Of a DNA stretch of 64,000 bases, positions 62,053-64,000 are shown in pieces. Position numbers and translations under genes: made by a program. Below the pieces are notes generated by a model. The model was not told where the DNA came from. It saw only the letters and a program-made list of their open reading frames with translations, and did no database searches. This DNA comes from an uncultured Flavobacteriaceae bacterium (GTDB lineage: Bacteria > Bacteroidota > Bacteroidia > Flavobacteriales > Flavobacteriaceae). Location of the stretch: positions 1,005,501-1,069,500 of the forward strand of contig CANKZQ010000001.1 in assembly GCA_947488345.1 (NCBI GenBank), given 5' to 3'. The first letter of the stretch is position 1. Every line of letters begins with the position of its first letter.

Positions 62053-62568
62053 TTACTGCTCTAATATTTCCAAAAAATAAGCGCGAAGTTCATCCATTTG
62101 CTTGCTACCCTTCTTTCTCCCTATTCTTCCTAAAAAATAAAGAACAAACCATAATACGGGCATTGCGATACACATGATCATTGCAAAATGATACTCTTGC
62201 TGTAGACTCCATCTTGTATACAGCATGACCAAAAAGACCATAAACCCAATCGCTACCCCGAAATGGATAAACATAAACAGTGACCAAACACTTGGTTTAG
62301 GTCCAAACAACCCTTTAATGGTTGTTTCATTTTCATTATGCTCGCTAATTTCGGCATGCAGATGAGGAGACCAAAAATGAGCCTCATTTGTTGGGACATC
62401 TATAACAATATGATGATCTACAATTTTTCCAATAAATTTTCCACTCCCATGAGCAAATTCGTGCTCAAATTTTTCAATAATGATGGTCTTGCCTTCTGAT
62501 CTTTCTATCTTGAAACGAGGCTTTAATGAAATTTTATTCAATGGATTAGCATCTAGATTCTCATTCAT
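62053..62568 (-). CDS. Two-helix membrane protein of unknown function
   Basis: A 171-residue protein with a soluble N-terminal part (about 1-95) and two adjacent membrane helices (about 98-118 and 128-150), ending in a cytoplasmic basic/acidic tail. No P-loop or other nucleotide motif is present. I do not recognise a characterised family. It is divergent from der and convergent with pyrF. Confidence 0.75.
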   Translation of the reverse strand: MNENLDANPLNKISLKPRFKIERSEGKTIIIEKFEHEFAHGSGKFIGKIVDHHIVIDVPTNEAHFWSPHLHAEISEHNENETTIKGLFGPKPSVWSLFMFIHFGVAIGFMVFLVMLYTRWSLQQEYHFAMIMCIAMPVLWFVLYFLGRIGRKKGSKQMDELRAYFLEILEQ

Positions 62569-62621
62569 CTGAACACTTGAATTTTAGAACATTAAATTTA
62601 TAAAATCTATACGCAATAAAC

Positions 62622-62629
62622 TATCTTTG
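62622..62629 (+). promoter_or_regulatory. Candidate -7 element for der
   Basis: TATCTTTG, 19 bases before the der ATG, matches TAnnTTTG. Confidence 0.45.
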
Positions 62630-62648
62630 CAAACAATTTCAGTGAACC

Positions 62649-63953
62649 ATGGGAAATATTGTAGCCATAGTAGGAAGACCGAATGTAGGAAAGTCTACTT
62701 TTTTTAATCGTTTAATTCAGCGTCGTGAGGCCATTACGGATGCTGTAAGTGGGGTTACGCGTGATCGTCATTATGGTAAATCAGAATGGAACGGACAAGA
62801 ATTTACCTTAATTGATACTGGTGGATATGTCAAGGGTTCTGATGATATTTTTGAAGCTGAAATCGACAAACAAGTAGAATTAGCCATTGACGAAGCAGAT
62901 GCCATTATTTTTATGGTCGATGTTGAGTCAGGTATCACCGGAATGGATGAGGATGTTGCTAAATTACTTCGCAAGGTAAAAAAACCAATATTTTTGGTTA
63001 TCAACAAAGTCGACAACAGCAAACGAAATGCCGATGCTGTTGAGTTCTATGCATTAGGTCTTGGCGATTATTATACCATCGCAAGTATTAATGGCAGCGG
63101 TACAGGTGAGTTGCTAGATGATTTGGTGAAGGCCTTACCTGAAAAAGAAGAAACTGTAGAAGATGAATTACCAAGATTCGCTGTTGTTGGAAGACCGAAT
63201 GCGGGAAAGTCATCTTTTATTAATGCCTTGATCGGAGAGGATCGATATATTGTCACTGATATTGCTGGTACAACTAGAGATTCGATTGACACAAAATACA
63301 ATCGTTTTGGATTCGATTTTAATTTAGTAGATACCGCAGGAATACGACGAAAAACAAAGGTAAAAGACGATCTAGAATTTTATTCCGTAATGAGATCCGT
63401 TCGTGCCATAGAGCATTGCGATGTTGCTATTTTAGTGATAGATGCAACACGTGGTTTCGAAGGACAAGATCAAAATATTTTTTGGCTAGCCGTCAAAAAC
63501 AAAAAAGGAGTTGTGATTCTGGTTAATAAATGGGATTTGGTTGAAAAAGATACTAAAACCACTAAAGAATTTGAAACAATGATCAGGAGACAAATAGAAC
63601 CTTTTACTGATGTCCCTATTGTTTTTATTTCGGCCTTAACCAAACAACGTATTTTTAAAGCGATTGAAACATCGGTGACCGTATATAACAGTCGAAAAAA
63701 TAGAATTTCGACCAGTAAATTGAATGAGACTATGTTGGATATTGTGACGAACAATCCTCCACCAGCATACAAGGGCAAATTTGTGAAAATTAAATTTTGC
63801 ACTCAGTTACCAACACCGACACCACAATTTGCTTTTTTCTGCAATTTACCACAATATGTAAAAGACCCATATAAAAGATATCTCGAAAATAGAATGCGTG
63901 ATATTTTCGATTTTAACGGTGTCCCGATTGTCATTTATTTCAGAAAAAAGTAA
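62649..63953 (+). CDS. der: Ribosome-assembly GTPase Der (EngA)
   Basis: A 434-residue Der with two tandem G domains: [20 protein letters not shown] and NKVD in the first (about 1-165); [22 protein letters not shown] and NKWD in the second (about 175-345). A C-terminal KH-like domain follows. It is needed for 50S subunit assembly. The reading frame is complete; 47 bases without features remain to the window end. Confidence 0.97.
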   Translation: MGNIVAIVGRPNVGKSTFFNRLIQRREAITDAVSGVTRDRHYGKSEWNGQEFTLIDTGGYVKGSDDIFEAEIDKQVELAIDEADAIIFMVDVESGITGMDEDVAKLLRKVKKPIFLVINKVDNSKRNADAVEFYALGLGDYYTIASINGSGTGELLDDLVKALPEKEETVEDELPRFAVVGRPNAGKSSFINALIGEDRYIVTDIAGTTRDSIDTKYNRFGFDFNLVDTAGIRRKTKVKDDLEFYSVMRSVRAIEHCDVAILVIDATRGFEGQDQNIFWLAVKNKKGVVILVNKWDLVEKDTKTTKEFETMIRRQIEPFTDVPIVFISALTKQRIFKAIETSVTVYNSRKNRISTSKLNETMLDIVTNNPPPAYKGKFVKIKFCTQLPTPTPQFAFFCNLPQYVKDPYKRYLENRMRDIFDFNGVPIVIYFRKK

Positions 63954-64000
63954 GCCTATCACTTGATGATAAATTAGTATATTTACCTCTTCATCAAGAA

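Noticed and set aside
62053-62568. GTP-binding protein label for the membrane protein beside der
   Set aside because: No P-loop, NKxD or other GTPase motif is present; such a label would be borrowed from the neighbouring der gene.

Overview
The window is AT-rich chromosomal DNA from a member of the Flavobacteriaceae (Bacteroidota), probably marine. The evidence is the gliding-motility pair gldE-gldD behind mutY and ssb, a secreted protein with a type IX secretion (T9SS) tail, paired type III and type II glutamine synthetases, a short-chain L-threonine dehydrogenase, an ECF sigma/FecR pair, and repeated promoters of the Bacteroidota form TTG-N18/19-TAnnTTTG. Several genes appear to start at TTG or GTG. 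No rRNA, CRISPR array, prophage or intact insertion sequence was seen. One tRNA gene (Arg, anticodon ACG) is present.

Layout. 1-5.1 kb (minus): end of a TesB thioesterase, a PAP2 phosphatase, and a 1234-residue lipoprotein that joins a metallophosphoesterase to an outer-membrane barrel. 5.2-8.8 kb: an HD-domain protein fused to a Pycsar-type membrane effector domain, convergent with a large GAF-domain protein. 8.9-16.9 kb: lolE-like permease and rbfA (minus); then methylmalonyl-CoA epimerase, ftsX, DUF3098, uppP and truB (plus); a thioredoxin-like gene and threonine dehydrogenase (minus); two small envelope proteins; and recX. 17-20.1 kb: T9SS cargo. 20.2-22.4 kb (minus): HU, a 30-residue basic protein missing from length-filtered ORF calls, and RNase E/G with a structured leader. 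22.5-25.9 kb: mutY, ssb, gldE, gldD. 25.9-29 kb: heme A synthase, two small lipoproteins and an EamA exporter. 29-32 kb: rplU (with an unusual C-terminal extension), rpmA, a flippase and dut. 32-36.2 kb (minus): LysE exporter, ferredoxin reductase, TPM protein, LemA, MerR and M23 peptidase. 36.3-41.2 kb: alaS, GSCFA, CBS protein, GNAT and rhodanese. 41.2-44 kb: tandem M20 amidohydrolases. 44-47.5 kb: divergent GSIII/GSII. 47.5-50.6 kb: Ca/Na antiporter and a BlaI-BlaR1 pair. 50.6-53.2 kb: a gene-poor zone. 53.2-64 kb: ECF sigma/FecR, aconitase, clpS, M57 protease, prmA, tpiA, an ABC permease, pyrF, a membrane protein and der.

Most of the window is housekeeping sequence. The least ordinary parts are: (1) the HD-PycTM fusion without a cyclase neighbour; (2) the three-part phosphoesterase/kinase-like/barrel lipoprotein; (3) the paired M20 genes, each with a terminator-like hairpin overlapped by a short leader ORF ending five bases before the start codon; (4) a shared palindrome between the divergent glutamine synthetase promoters; (5) a 20-bp-phased operator array over the blaI promoter; and (6) the 50.6-53.2 kb zone, which holds a structured RNA candidate, a 50-residue protein with a near-leaderless promoter, tRNA-Arg, and a 247-bp-offset duplication containing a copy of the tRNA 3' end and a 133-bp repeat.
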